NCBI RefSeq assembly: GCF_001984105.1
Contig: NZ_MTQM01000009.1
Location: 744,001-808,000, forward strand
Source: Microbacterium sp. CSI-V
GTDB lineage: Bacteria; Actinomycetota; Actinomycetes; Actinomycetales; Microbacteriaceae
Length of the DNA stretch: 64,000 nt
Reading direction: 5' to 3'
Shown: positions 1 to 9,583 of the stretch, in pieces
How the letters are laid out: the number at the start of each line of letters is the position of its first letter
Numbering within the stretch: position 1 is the stretch's first letter
Made by a program: the position numbers and the translations under genes
Notes under the pieces: generated by a model
Told to the model about the DNA's origin: nothing
The model's database searches: none
What the model saw: the letters and a program-made list of their open reading frames with translations, nothing else

Positions 1-738
1 GGGATGTTCACCCTCGCCGCCCGCCACGGAGCCGTGCGCGCCAACCCAATGACCGACGTGCCGGCGCCCGAGCGCGCGAAACGGAAGACGCGGACCACCG
101 CCCCCGATCGCGCGGCCGTTCAGGGCATCCTTGACCGGTTCGAGCAGTGGGACGCCGGGTCCGAACCTCGCGACGAGAGCGATCGTCGGCCGCGGCGAGC
201 GCGCGCGAGCGACCTCGCCGAAACCGCGAACATGTTTGTCGGCTCAGGCATGCGAACCGGCGAAGTCTTTGCGCTCCGCTGGGATGCGCTCGACCTCGTC
301 GCGCAGCGGGTCATCGTCCGAGGCACGATCGCGCAGGACCGCGACGGGAAGATGTTCGTTCAGGAGGTGACAAAGAGCGAGGCGGGTTACCGCGAGCTCG
401 AACTACCTGCCGAGACGGTCGACATGCTTATGCGGCGACGAGTCTCGTCGTTCTCGCAGTTCGTGTTCCCCTCGAGCGTCGGTACGTTCCGACACCCGAA
501 CAACTACCGCACGACGTGGCGCGATGCCCTGAAGGGAACCGCATGGGAGGGCGTCACGCCGCGCAGCTTCCGCAAGACCGTCGCGACCGTCGTCCGCGAC
601 GAACTCGGGATCGAAGCGGCCCGCGATCAGCTCGGCCACGAGGAGACGAAGACGACCGAGCGCAGCTATGCCGACGAGATCCACCGCGGCCCCGCCGCCG
701 CATCCGTCCTGTCGAAACTGCTCGCGCGAAAACCGTGA
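1..738 (+). CDS. Tyrosine-type site-specific integrase, 3' part (5' end outside window)
   Basis: The visible 245 codons are the end of a core-binding domain followed by the catalytic domain of a phage-type tyrosine recombinase. Seen: the box I arginine in GSGMRTGEVFALRW (around residue 80), the box II region TPRSFRKTVAT with the second arginine, LGHEETKTTERSY holding the conserved histidine and the likely nucleophilic tyrosine. Box II has Arg-Ser-Phe-Arg where many members have His-x-x-Arg; I have seen this form in actinobacterial integrases. The frame is open to the left edge, so the Met at base 4 is probably internal and the N-terminal DNA-binding domain lies off-window. The gene ends 74 bases from the 3' end of tRNA-Thr, the usual place for an element that integrates into a tRNA. 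Its element therefore extends leftwards. Confidence 0.9.
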   Translation, partial: GMFTLAARHGAVRANPMTDVPAPERAKRKTRTTAPDRAAVQGILDRFEQWDAGSEPRDESDRRPRRARASDLAETANMFVGSGMRTGEVFALRWDALDLVAQRVIVRGTIAQDRDGKMFVQEVTKSEAGYRELELPAETVDMLMRRRVSSFSQFVFPSSVGTFRHPNNYRTTWRDALKGTAWEGVTPRSFRKTVATVVRDELGIEAARDQLGHEETKTTERSYADEIHRGPAAASVLSKLLARKP

Positions 739-748
739 GTAGATCGTG

Positions 749-787
749 AAACGGCCCCGCACCTAGCGATGGATGCGGGGCCGTTTT
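749..787 (+). terminator. Rho-independent terminator of the integrase gene
   Basis: A 13-base perfect inverted repeat (749-761 and 774-786) with a 12-base loop runs into a T-rich stretch. It lies directly after the integrase stop and before the tRNA. Confidence 0.85.
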
Positions 788-811
788 CCGTCTTTTATCT
801 GCACTTTTCCG

Positions 812-860
812 TGCCGGCTACAGGACTTGAACCTGCAACCCCCGTATTACAAGTACGGTG
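812..860. other. Candidate attachment site in the 3' half of tRNA-Thr
   Basis: Tyrosine integrases commonly recombine within the 3' half of a tRNA gene, and the integrase here ends 74 bases from this tRNA's 3' end. The second copy of the site would lie left of the window, so the repeat itself cannot be seen. Boundaries are approximate. Confidence 0.35.
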
Positions 861-884
861 CGCTACCAATTGCGCCAAGCCGGC
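812..884 (-). tRNA. tRNA-Thr (anticodon TGT)
   Basis: A complete 73-base cloverleaf on the minus strand. The acceptor stem is GCCGGCT with AGCCGGC, the anticodon stem CCGTA/TACGG encloses the loop CTTGTAA, giving anticodon TGT, and the T-arm carries GGTTCAAGTCC. CCA is not encoded. Its 3' end faces the integrase. Confidence 0.95.
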
Positions 885-928
885 GAGACGGTCAGTCTAT
901 CGGCGCGCGAGGCCGTGGCCGGAGCGCG

Positions 929-1888
929 TCAGCCCGCGGGAGTCGCGCTCGGCGTCGGCGTGGGCGTCGCGGTCGAGTAGTAGGCGTTGCTGTCGACCGT
1001 GAGCACGAACTGGGCGAACTCCTTCGGGTCGTCCATGCGGCCGACGTAGGGCGTGCCGTTCACGAGCACCGTGGGCGTCGCGGTCAGCGCCTGGCCCTTG
1101 GTGTCGGGCAGACCCTTGATGGCGCGGTCGGTGGCGGCCTTCGCCCACGAGGTGAAGGTCTCGTCCTCGATGCACGCGCGCACGGTGTCGGGGTCGCTCA
1201 CGCCGGCGCCCTGGGCCATGTCGGCGAGCTTCTCGTCGCTGTAGCCGTCGGAGTCCACCGCGGGCTGGTTCACGAGCAGTTCGTGGTTGAACGCGAAGAA
1301 CTTGTCGGACGCGTGGGTCGCGACACAGGCCGCTGCCCCGGCGGCGCGGAGGCTGTACTTCGTGCCGTTCGACTTCGAAGTGAGCATCGCCACCGGGTAG
1401 TACGTCAGGGACGCGGCATCCTGGGACACCCACTTCGAGAGCTGCTCGGCGTTGGCGAGCTGGAACTCCCGGGCCTCGGTGGAGAGGTAGTCCACGTACA
1501 CGCGGATGTCGACCGGGGCGGCCGTGGTCGACGGCGTCGGGGTGGGTGTGGGGGTCTCGGTGGGCGTGGCCTCGGCGGCCAGCGCGGAGGCATTGCCGTC
1601 GACGGTCTGGTCGGCGCGGGGGTCGGCGATGCCGGTCGCGGCCGTCACGACGAAGCCGTCGTCGGAAGCGGCATCCGGGAGCGCCTGCGAACGACCGTCC
1701 CGCGACGACAGCGCGTACGTGACACCGGCGGCACCGATCGCGACCACCGCGACAGCGCCGATCGTCACGAGCGAGCGACGGACGATCCGCGCCCGCGTCT
1801 GCCGCGCCTTGACCTGCTGCGCCTTCTCACGGACCGCCTCCCGGCGGGCGTTCTCGGCGGGCAGATTCGGCGTCTGGTCGTTGGACAT
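929..1888 (-). CDS. Membrane-anchored DsbA/thioredoxin-fold protein lacking the CxxC motif
   Basis: A 319-residue protein with a basic N-terminus, one membrane segment (about residues 39-60), a long Ser/Thr/Pro-rich linker with TPTPTPTP repeats, then a DsbA-like thioredoxin-fold domain from about residue 127 and another TPTPTPS tail. The domain follows the layout of actinobacterial extracytoplasmic DsbA-like proteins, including the cis-proline region TATPTVLVNGTPYVG. At the active site, where the family has C-P-x-C after the first strand (DYxCPxC), this protein reads DYLSTEAREF: both cysteines are replaced, by Ser136 and Ala139. It is therefore unlikely to be a thiol oxidoreductase and may have a binding or chaperone role. 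The start at 1888 was chosen because the upstream extension has no family resemblance. Confidence 0.8.
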   Translation of the reverse strand: MSNDQTPNLPAENARREAVREKAQQVKARQTRARIVRRSLVTIGAVAVVAIGAAGVTYALSSRDGRSQALPDAASDDGFVVTAATGIADPRADQTVDGNASALAAEATPTETPTPTPTPSTTAAPVDIRVYVDYLSTEAREFQLANAEQLSKWVSQDAASLTYYPVAMLTSKSNGTKYSLRAAGAAACVATHASDKFFAFNHELLVNQPAVDSDGYSDEKLADMAQGAGVSDPDTVRACIEDETFTSWAKAATDRAIKGLPDTKGQALTATPTVLVNGTPYVGRMDDPKEFAQFVLTVDSNAYYSTATPTPTPSATPAG

Positions 1889-2101
1889 GGGACCTCTCGG
1901 GCGCGGTCGGTGACCGCTGACGATGTTGGGAACGCACGGGTAGGCGAACGAGCACCGATGGTAGTAAGCCTGGCTGAGAAATGCCCAGACGCATGCCATA
2001 CTGACCCTGCGCCCACTGTCGCGCGCGCTCGGGGTCGCCCCCGTTCATTCCATTCACTACGGATCGTCCGGCACGTACCTGCCGGTGAAGGAGAAGAAGA
2101 A

Positions 2102-3205
<1,104 letters not shown>

Positions 3206-3219
3206 TCTCACGCACCGTC

Positions 3220-3264
3220 GCGGCGCGGGGAGTCTTCCACGACTCCCCGCGCCGCACCCTTTTC
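3220..3264 (+). terminator. Strong terminator after the ABC ATPase gene
   Basis: A perfect 15-base inverted repeat (3220-3234 and 3241-3255) with a 6-base loop is followed by ACCCTTTT. Confidence 0.9.
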
Positions 3265-3276
3265 CCCGGAGGAACC

Positions 3277-4599
3277 GTGGCCGAATCCCTCAGCATCACC
3301 GCCAGCGCGGTCGATCCCGGACTCTTGCAGCTGCCGTGGTCGACCGGCCTCGCCGACTGGCCGAGTTCGCACATCGTGGCCCTCCCCAAAGGCATCTCCC
3401 GGCACCTCGTGCGGTTCGCGAACCTCTCCGGTCGCGTCGTCGCGATCAAGGAGACGACGGAGGAGATGGCCCGGCGCGAGTACGACATGCTCGGCAACCT
3501 CGACCGTCTCGCCGCTCCCTGCGTCGACCGGGTCGCGGTGATCGCGGGGCGCACCGACGCCTCCGGCCGGCCGCTCCCGGCCGCGCTGGTGACCGCGCAC
3601 CTGAAGTTCTCGCTCCCCTACCGTGCGCTGTTCACCCAGGTGCTCCGGCCCCACACGGCCACGCGCCTGGTCGACGCCCTGGCCGTGCTGCTCGTGCGCC
3701 TGCACAACGTGGGCTTCTACTGGGGCGACGTGTCGCTGTCGAACACCCTGTTCCGTCGTGACGCGGGCGAGTTCGCCGCCTACCTCGTCGACGCCGAGAC
3801 GGGCGAACTGCACGGCAACCGTCTCACCCCCGGCCAACGCGCGCACGATCTCGACATCGCCCGCACCAACATCGCGGGCGAGATCATGGACCTCGAGGCC
3901 GGCGGACGACTCGAGGGCGGCGTGGATGCCATCGCCATCGCCGACGGTCTGGTGTCGTCGTACCATTCGCTGTGGGGCGCACTCACCGACAAGGAGACGT
4001 TCGCCGTCGACGAGTCGTGGCGCATCACCGAACGCGTGCACCGGCTCAACGCCCTCGGGTTCGACATCGGCGAGATGTCGATCAAGACCGCGAGCGACGG
4101 CACGCAGGTCTCGATCCAGCCGAAGGTCGTGGATGCCGGGCACCACCAGCGTCGTCTGCTGCGGCTGACCGGACTCGACGTCGAGGAGAACCAGGCGCGG
4201 CGCCTGCTCAACGATCTGGACGAGTTCCGCGCGCGCGTGTCACGGCTCGGCGCCGACGAAGAGATGGTCGCGCACGAGTGGCTGACCCGCGTCTTCGAGC
4301 CGATCGTCATGGCGATCCCGTTCGACCTGCGGGCGAAGCTCGAACCCGCCGAGGTCTTCCACCAGGTGCTCGAGCACCGGTGGTACATGTCGCAGGCGCG
4401 CGGTCGGTCGGTCCCGCTGGCCGAGGTCGTCACGTCGTACATCGACGACGTGCTGCGTCACCGGCGCGACGAAGCGACCGTCATGGGCCCGCCCACCGAC
4501 ACGATGTCGCTCGCCACGATCGCGGATGCCGCTGCTCCCGCGACGGGCGAGGTGCCGACCACCGACACCGACGTCATCGACTGGCGCGACCTGGTCTGA
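3277..4599 (+). CDS. DUF4032 protein with a lipopolysaccharide-kinase-like N-terminal domain
   Basis: A 440-residue protein starting at GTG with a GGAGGAA site just upstream. The N-terminal half resembles a small atypical protein/sugar kinase: VVAIKETTEE supplies a candidate ATP-binding lysine and glutamate, NVGFYWGDVSLSNTLF is a catalytic-loop-like D-x-x-x-x-N block, and YLVDAETGE a metal-binding D-x-E. The C-terminal half (about residues 220-400) matches what is annotated as DUF4032 in actinobacteria. The target is unknown. It is a single gene between two terminators. The kinase assignment is from motif layout by eye; the domain name is from family recognition. Confidence 0.75.
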   Translation: MAESLSITASAVDPGLLQLPWSTGLADWPSSHIVALPKGISRHLVRFANLSGRVVAIKETTEEMARREYDMLGNLDRLAAPCVDRVAVIAGRTDASGRPLPAALVTAHLKFSLPYRALFTQVLRPHTATRLVDALAVLLVRLHNVGFYWGDVSLSNTLFRRDAGEFAAYLVDAETGELHGNRLTPGQRAHDLDIARTNIAGEIMDLEAGGRLEGGVDAIAIADGLVSSYHSLWGALTDKETFAVDESWRITERVHRLNALGFDIGEMSIKTASDGTQVSIQPKVVDAGHHQRRLLRLTGLDVEENQARRLLNDLDEFRARVSRLGADEEMVAHEWLTRVFEPIVMAIPFDLRAKLEPAEVFHQVLEHRWYMSQARGRSVPLAEVVTSYIDDVLRHRRDEATVMGPPTDTMSLATIADAAAPATGEVPTTDTDVIDWRDLV

Positions 4600-4606
4600 C
4601 GACGCG

Positions 4607-4645
4607 ACGACGGCGCCGCCCCCGCGGGAGCGGCGCCGTCGTGTT
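4607..4645. terminator. Terminator between convergent genes
   Basis: A 13-base perfect inverted repeat (4607-4619 and 4630-4642) separates the DUF4032 gene from the convergent oxidoreductase gene; a short T run follows on the plus strand. Confidence 0.75.
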
Positions 4646-4652
4646 TGCCGGG

Positions 4653-5294
4653 TCAGTATCCGACGGCGAAGTTGTCGCGCGAGTGCTTCGGGTTCTCGAT
4701 CTCGTCGAGCACGGCGACGGCGAAGTCGGCACCCGAGATGAACGAGTCGCCCTTCTCGTCGACGACCAGCACGTGACCGCCGTCGCGGTATGTGCCCGTG
4801 CGCTCGCCCGGCGCCCATACGCCGAACCCGCCGGCGGGGTGCACGTAGAACCAGTCACGGTCCGCGGAGCCGGCCTGAAGGTCTTCCAGGACGCCGATGG
4901 CCTCGGCGGCCTCGGGCTTGTACTCGTCGGTGAACCCCTCGGTGTCGATGAGGCGCGGGCCGCCTTCGGCGACCAGCGATCCCCCGGCGCCGCCGACGAC
5001 GCCGAGGCGCACGTTCTCCGGCAGCACCGAGTTCAGCTGCGCGATGGCCGGGCGGAGCTTGCCCAGCATGTCGCCACGGGGAGCGACGGCCGAGACCACG
5101 ACGTCGACTCCTTCGATGCCGGCGAGGAGGCCGGGAACGTCGAGGACGGTGCCCTCGATGTAGGTCGCGCCCTCCACGCGCTCGGCCGGCACCGATCGGG
5201 CGACCGAGACGACGGTGTGGCCGCGGCGGACGGCCTCGGCGACGATGTGGCTACCGGCGTAGCCGGTTCCTCCGATGACGGCGATGCGGGTCAC
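4653..5294 (-). CDS. NAD(P)-binding oxidoreductase (atypical SDR, NmrA/YwnB-like)
   Basis: A 213-residue Rossmann protein. The N-terminus RIAVIGGTGYAGSHIV carries the G-x-x-G-x-x-G dinucleotide site of atypical short-chain dehydrogenases, followed by VVSVARS (the 2' phosphate/ribose region) and VVSAVAPRGD. A C-terminal segment FISGADFAVAVLDEIENPKH is typical of the YwnB/NAD(P)H-binding family. The GTG at 5294 was chosen because a GGAAAGGAA site precedes it and homology begins there. The substrate is unknown; proteins of this group are often annotated as NAD(P)-dependent epimerase-like. It is transcribed alone. Confidence 0.82.
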   Translation of the reverse strand: MTRIAVIGGTGYAGSHIVAEAVRRGHTVVSVARSVPAERVEGATYIEGTVLDVPGLLAGIEGVDVVVSAVAPRGDMLGKLRPAIAQLNSVLPENVRLGVVGGAGGSLVAEGGPRLIDTEGFTDEYKPEAAEAIGVLEDLQAGSADRDWFYVHPAGGFGVWAPGERTGTYRDGGHVLVVDEKGDSFISGADFAVAVLDEIENPKHSRDNFAVGY

Positions 5295-5397
5295 GGGTGT
5301 TCCTTTCCTCCGGTCCGCGATCCCCCGCGGACGTCTCCCCCCAGCGTGCCGGTTCCGGGCCCCATCGCGAAGCGCGGACGCCCGAAACCGACACGAT

Positions 5398-6720
5398 TCA
5401 CAGCAGGATCTGCAGAGGATTCTCGATGCGCGCCACGAACGCCGCCAGCCACTGGGCCGCGAGCGCACCGTCGAGTACTCGATGGTCGGCCGAGAGCGTC
5501 ACCGACATGACCGTCGCCACCGCGAGCGACCCGTCCTCCTCGACCACCGGTCGCCGCGTCGCGGCTCCGACGGCGAGGATGCCGGCGTGCGGAGGGTTGA
5601 TGATCGCCGAGAACGACGTCGTGCCGTACATGCCGAGGTTCGACACCGCGAACGACCCTCCCTCGAGTTCGTTCTGCTTCAGCCGCCCCTCTCGCGCCCG
5701 TCCCGCCAGGTCACGGACCGTGGTGGCGAGCTCGCCGATCGACAACCGGTCGACCTCCCGGACGACCGGGGTGAGCAGCCCGCCCGGCACCGACACGGCC
5801 ACGGCGATGTCCGCCGCGGAGAAGCGACGCGTGGTATCCGGGGTCCAGATCGCGTTCGCGTCGGGGACGTCGCGCAGCGCGCCTGCGACCGCCTTCACGA
5901 CGAGGTCGTTCACCGAGATGCGCTGCTCGCGTCCCTCGTTGATCTGCGTCCGCAGGGCCAGCAGCGCGTCGACGCGGCAGTCCGCCTGAAGATAGAAGTG
6001 CGGGACGGTGGCCTTCGACTCCGTGAGCCGCCGCGCGATGGCACGACGCATGCCGGTGTGCGGCACGTCCTCGTACGCGCTCCCCGCCGCTGCCGGAGCG
6101 GGCGGTTCGGGGGCCTCGGGGGCGGGTTCCGGATGCCGCTCCGCCGACGCCGGGGTCCAGGCATCCAGGTCGCGGCGGACGATGCGTCCGCGCGGGCCCG
6201 ATCCGGGGACCTCGGCGAGGTCGATGCCGCGCTCGGCCGCAAGGCGGCGCACGAGCGGCGAGGCGAACAGGCGACGCTCCTCGCCCGCCGGGGACGCGAC
6301 GGGGGCCGGACCGGGTGCCGCGGGCGCGGGGGCTGCGGCCACAACCGGCGCCGCCGGTGCCGGTGCCGCCGGAGCCTCGGCCGCTTCCTCGGGCGCGGCG
6401 GCGACGTCGGTGTCGGACGGCGTCGCGGTCGCGGGGGCGGGCGCTCCCCCGGCGGCGGCGAGCGCGGCATCCACGCTCTCCCCCTCCTCGGCGAGAACGG
6501 CGATCGGGACGCCCACGGCGGCGGCGTCACCGGCGGGGAGCAGGATCCCGGCGAGGATGCCGGCGCGTTCGGCCTCGTACTCGACGACCGCTTTCTCGGT
6601 TTCGATCTCGACGATGGCCTGGCCGGCGCGCACGGGGCTGCCGACCTCGACGAGCCAGCTCTGGATGGCCGCTTCGGCGGCACCCGTGGCGATCTCGGGC
6701 ATGCGGACGACGACGGCCAT
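5398..6720 (-). CDS. 2-oxoacid dehydrogenase E2 component (dihydrolipoamide acyltransferase)
   Basis: A 440-residue E2 subunit that transfers the acyl group from E1 through a lipoyl arm to CoA. Seen in order: one lipoyl domain with the lipoylated lysine in EIETEKAVVEYE (Lys43), an Ala/Pro-rich linker, a peripheral-subunit-binding domain (ASPLVRRLAAERGIDL...GPRGRIVRRD), a second linker, and the catalytic domain ending in DHRVLDG (His about 413). It overlaps the upstream E1 stop codon by one base (TGATG), so the two are co-translated. No E3 (dihydrolipoamide dehydrogenase) gene occurs in the window, so E3 must be shared. The acyl specificity (pyruvate, branched-chain or acetoin-type) cannot be fixed from sequence; the context suggests a catabolic complex. 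Confidence 0.93.
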   Translation of the reverse strand: MAVVVRMPEIATGAAEAAIQSWLVEVGSPVRAGQAIVEIETEKAVVEYEAERAGILAGILLPAGDAAAVGVPIAVLAEEGESVDAALAAAGGAPAPATATPSDTDVAAAPEEAAEAPAAPAPAAPVVAAAPAPAAPGPAPVASPAGEERRLFASPLVRRLAAERGIDLAEVPGSGPRGRIVRRDLDAWTPASAERHPEPAPEAPEPPAPAAAGSAYEDVPHTGMRRAIARRLTESKATVPHFYLQADCRVDALLALRTQINEGREQRISVNDLVVKAVAGALRDVPDANAIWTPDTTRRFSAADIAVAVSVPGGLLTPVVREVDRLSIGELATTVRDLAGRAREGRLKQNELEGGSFAVSNLGMYGTTSFSAIINPPHAGILAVGAATRRPVVEEDGSLAVATVMSVTLSADHRVLDGALAAQWLAAFVARIENPLQILL

Positions 6721-8909
6721 CAGCGGATCCCTCCCGCCGCACGCACGCGCTCGAGGCCTGCGACGACCTCTTCCGTGCGGGCGATGGCGGCCCGCTCGAG
6801 CACCTTGGAGATGCTCGGGCTCGCCTCGCCGCCGGTGACGCGTTCGACGGGCTGGTCGAGCCAGTCGAAGAACCGGCGCTGTATCTCGTCGGCGAGCCAG
6901 GCCCCGTAGGACGGTCCGCGGGAGCCCTGCTCCACGATGAGGACGGCATTGGTCTTGCGGATGCTCTCGCCGATGGTGTCCCAGTCGAGCGAAGCGCGGT
7001 CGAGCCAGCGGAGGTCGATGACCTCGGCATCCGTCCCGGTCTGCTCGACCGCTTCGAGCGCGTGTCCGACCATCGACAGGTAGGTGAGCACGGTGACGTC
7101 GTTCCCCTCCCGGCGCACGGCGGCGGATCCGGGCGGGATGACGTAGTCGAGGTCGGCGTCGGGGACGCGGTCGGGCGTGCCGTAGAGGTCGACGTGCTCG
7201 ATGACGAGCACCGGGTCCTCGAGGGCGAGAGCGGCGTTCATGAGCCCGACGTAGTCCGCGGCGGTGGAGGCGGCGACGATGCGCCACCCGGCCTGCGTCG
7301 CGAAGATCCCGGCCGGATCCATGAGGTGCTGCGAGCCGTAGCCCGAGCCCATCGCGATCTTGGTCCGCAGCACGAGCGGGACGGTGTTGTTGTCGCCGAA
7401 CATGTGCCGCGCCTTGCCGACCTGGTTGAACACCTGGTCGGCGGCCACCCACATGAAGTCGGGGTACATGAATTCCACGACGGGGCGGAACCGGCCGTCC
7501 ATCGCGATGCCGCCGGCGGCGCCGAAGAAGCCGTTCTCGCTGATCGGGGTGCCGATGACGCGGTCGGGGCCGTACTTCTCGACCAGCCCCTTCGTCGCCC
7601 CGTTGGTGCCGCCGCCGAGGCGGTGCACGTCCTCCCCGAGCACGATGATGCGCGGGTCGGTCTCCATCCGGCGGTCCATGGTCTGCGCGGCCGCGTCGAC
7701 GAACTTCAGGTCGCGCCACCCGCCGGTCCACTGCGCCGGTTCGGATGCCGTGAGGGCATCGAGCTCGGAGGCATCCCCCCGGATGCCGGTGTCCACCACC
7801 GCGGGATCGGGCCACAGCTCCGGGCGGATGCGGCGTCGGCCGGGACGCTCGGGGTCGGCCTCGACCACGGCCGCGACCGACTGCGCAACGGCGGCCACGG
7901 CCTGCTCGCGGACCGCCTGCGCCTCGGCGTCGTCGAGGAGGCCGAGGCGGCGCATCTCGGATGCCATGCGCTCCAGCGGATCGCGCGCGCGCCACTGGCC
8001 CTCCTCGTCCTTGGTGCGGTATCCGAATGCGCTGCCCGGGTAGGGGCCGTTCTGGTGGAAGAAGCGGTAGACCTCGGCCTCGACGATCGCGGGGCCCTCC
8101 CCCGCGCGCATGCGCTCGAGCGCTTCGCCGGTGGCGAGGTGCACGGCGAGGGGGTCCATGCCGTCGACCCGCCACGCGGGGATCGAGAAGCCCTGGCCGC
8201 GCACCGAGAAGCGGGTGTCGGCGCTCGCCTCGTCGGCGCGGGTCGACACCGCGTACAGGTTGTTCTCGATGAAGAACGCGACGGGGAGCTTCCACGTCGC
8301 GGCGAGGTTCATGGACTCCAGTACCGAACCGATCTGGCTCGACCCGTCGCCGAAGTAGTTGATCGACACGTCCGAGGTGCCGGCGTGCTTCTGCGCCCAC
8401 GCATGGCCGGTGGCCAGCGGCGCGCCGCCGCCGACGATCGCGTTGGTGCCCAGCGCTCCGGCCTCGAGCCACTGCAGGTGCATCGAGCCGCCGCGGCCAC
8501 CCGAGAAACCGGAGGCGAGCCCGAGGATCTCGGCCAGCGTGCGGTCGAGCAGCGTCTGCAAGTCCGGCGTCACGAGCGCGGCGGGGTCGAGCGCACCGCC
8601 GGAGACGTACGCGAGCGTCTTGGCGAGGAACTGGTGGTGCCCGCGGTGCGAGCCGTTCACGGCATCCGCGGGTCGGAGGGAGACGATCGAACCGACCGCG
8701 CCGCCCTCCTGACCGATGCTGGAGTGCGCGGGGCCGTGCACGAGGCCTGCGCCCGCCAGGTCGAGCACCGCCTCCTCGAAGGCCCGGATGAGATGCAGCT
8801 GACCGAGCATCGTCCCGAGCAGTTCCGGGTTGGCGGCCTTCCAGTCTGCGGCGGTCGTCTCCAGCTGCACCCACTCGACACCGGTGTTCAGCCGTTTCCG
8901 CTTGGCCAT
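6720..8909 (-). CDS. 2-oxoacid dehydrogenase E1, alpha and beta subunits fused
   Basis: A 729-residue thiamine-diphosphate enzyme that decarboxylates a 2-oxoacid and acylates E2. The first about 350 residues are the alpha half with the ThDP motif YFGDGSSQIGS...FFIENN; a linker leads to the beta half (VLGEDVHRLGG, TPISENGFFGAAGGIA, YPDFMWVAADQVFNQ, GSGYGSQH). Alpha and beta are usually separate genes, so this is a natural fusion. The start at 8909 has a GAGGAG site upstream; Met codons further out lack one. First gene of an E1-E2 operon leaving the divergent promoter shared with the VOC-GntR pair, which suggests control by that regulator. Confidence 0.92.
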   Translation of the reverse strand: MAKRKRLNTGVEWVQLETTAADWKAANPELLGTMLGQLHLIRAFEEAVLDLAGAGLVHGPAHSSIGQEGGAVGSIVSLRPADAVNGSHRGHHQFLAKTLAYVSGGALDPAALVTPDLQTLLDRTLAEILGLASGFSGGRGGSMHLQWLEAGALGTNAIVGGGAPLATGHAWAQKHAGTSDVSINYFGDGSSQIGSVLESMNLAATWKLPVAFFIENNLYAVSTRADEASADTRFSVRGQGFSIPAWRVDGMDPLAVHLATGEALERMRAGEGPAIVEAEVYRFFHQNGPYPGSAFGYRTKDEEGQWRARDPLERMASEMRRLGLLDDAEAQAVREQAVAAVAQSVAAVVEADPERPGRRRIRPELWPDPAVVDTGIRGDASELDALTASEPAQWTGGWRDLKFVDAAAQTMDRRMETDPRIIVLGEDVHRLGGGTNGATKGLVEKYGPDRVIGTPISENGFFGAAGGIAMDGRFRPVVEFMYPDFMWVAADQVFNQVGKARHMFGDNNTVPLVLRTKIAMGSGYGSQHLMDPAGIFATQAGWRIVAASTAADYVGLMNAALALEDPVLVIEHVDLYGTPDRVPDADLDYVIPPGSAAVRREGNDVTVLTYLSMVGHALEAVEQTGTDAEVIDLRWLDRASLDWDTIGESIRKTNAVLIVEQGSRGPSYGAWLADEIQRRFFDWLDQPVERVTGGEASPSISKVLERAAIARTEEVVAGLERVRAAGGIR

Positions 8910-9058
8910 GTCGCTCCTCACGCGTCGTTGCGTCCACCTATACAGGTCGTTCGCTCACACTGTACGATCGGATTGTCTCCAATACAAGGCGCAACCGCCA
9001 CGAGATACTGTCGAAAGACGCCATCGTCGGCGTCAGTGGATCCAATGGAGGATGCGAC
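8910..9058. promoter_or_regulatory. Divergent promoter region, E1-E2 versus VOC-gntR
   Basis: Leftward promoter: -35 TTGTAT (8987-8982) and -10 TACAGT (8964-8959) with a 17-base spacer. An inverted repeat TTGT-7-ACAA spans 8973-8987, overlapping this -35, and is a candidate operator for the GntR regulator encoded downstream. The promoter reading is good; the operator is a guess. Confidence 0.5.
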
Positions 9059-9583
9059 ATGGGACTTCCGGGACTGCGCGGCAGCGACCACATCGGCTTC
9101 ACCGTGCCCGATCTCGACGAGGCCGAGACCTTCCTCGTCGACGTCCTCGGTGCAGTGCCGGTGTACACGCTGCCCGGACGCAGCGGCGAGGGCGACTGGA
9201 TGACACGACAGCTCGGTGTGCACCCACGCACGGCGATCCGCGAGATCCGCTTCTACCGTCTCGGCAACGGCACGAACCTCGAGGTCTTCGCGTACGACGC
9301 CGCCGACGGGCAGGCGCCGCCCCCGCGAAACAGCGACATCGGCGGGCACCACCTCGCGCTCTACGTCGACGATCTGGATGCCGCGGTCGCCCACCTCCGC
9401 GCCCACGACGTCGACATCATGGGCGAACCGGTCGTCAGCGGCGCCGCGTCAGCGGGACAGCGCTGGATCTACTTTCGCGCGCCGTGGGGCATGCAGTTCG
9501 AACTCGTCAGCTACCCCGACGGCAAGGCCTATGAGCAGGATGCCGACACGTTGCTGTGGCACCCCGCGAGGCCCGCCGAGTGA
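9059..9583 (+). CDS. VOC-family (glyoxalase/dioxygenase fold) protein
   Basis: A 174-residue vicinal-oxygen-chelate protein. The first module starts GSDHIGFTVPDLDEAETFL (metal-ligand histidine near residue 11) and the second has GHHLALYVDDLDAAVAHL, with WIYFRAPWGMQFELVSYP carrying the last metal-ligand glutamate. Such proteins act as metal-dependent lyases, isomerases or dioxygenases; the reaction here cannot be told. The next gene, a GntR regulator, starts within its stop codon (GTGA). It diverges from the E1-E2 operon and probably handles an intermediate of the same pathway. Confidence 0.88.
   Translation: MGLPGLRGSDHIGFTVPDLDEAETFLVDVLGAVPVYTLPGRSGEGDWMTRQLGVHPRTAIREIRFYRLGNGTNLEVFAYDAADGQAPPPRNSDIGGHHLALYVDDLDAAVAHLRAHDVDIMGEPVVSGAASAGQRWIYFRAPWGMQFELVSYPDGKAYEQDADTLLWHPARPAE

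Noticed and set aside
1530..1566. Tandem-repeat or CRISPR-like pattern near 1530-1566 and 965-985
   Set aside because: These are codon-level repeats encoding TPTPTP linkers in the DsbA-like protein; no CRISPR array occurs in the window.
8973..8987. TTGT-7-ACAA as a firm FadR-type operator
   Set aside because: FadR-family sites usually have a shorter TnGTnnnACnA form, so it is kept only as a candidate within the promoter entry.
6315..9203. Very long open frame on the plus strand opposite the E1-E2 genes
   Set aside because: It is the GC-rich mirror of confirmed coding DNA, has no start site with a ribosome-binding site, and its translation is Arg/Gly/Ala-biased with no domain. The same applies to 46163-48205 (+) opposite Pls, 2057-3211 (-) and 3208-4146 (-).
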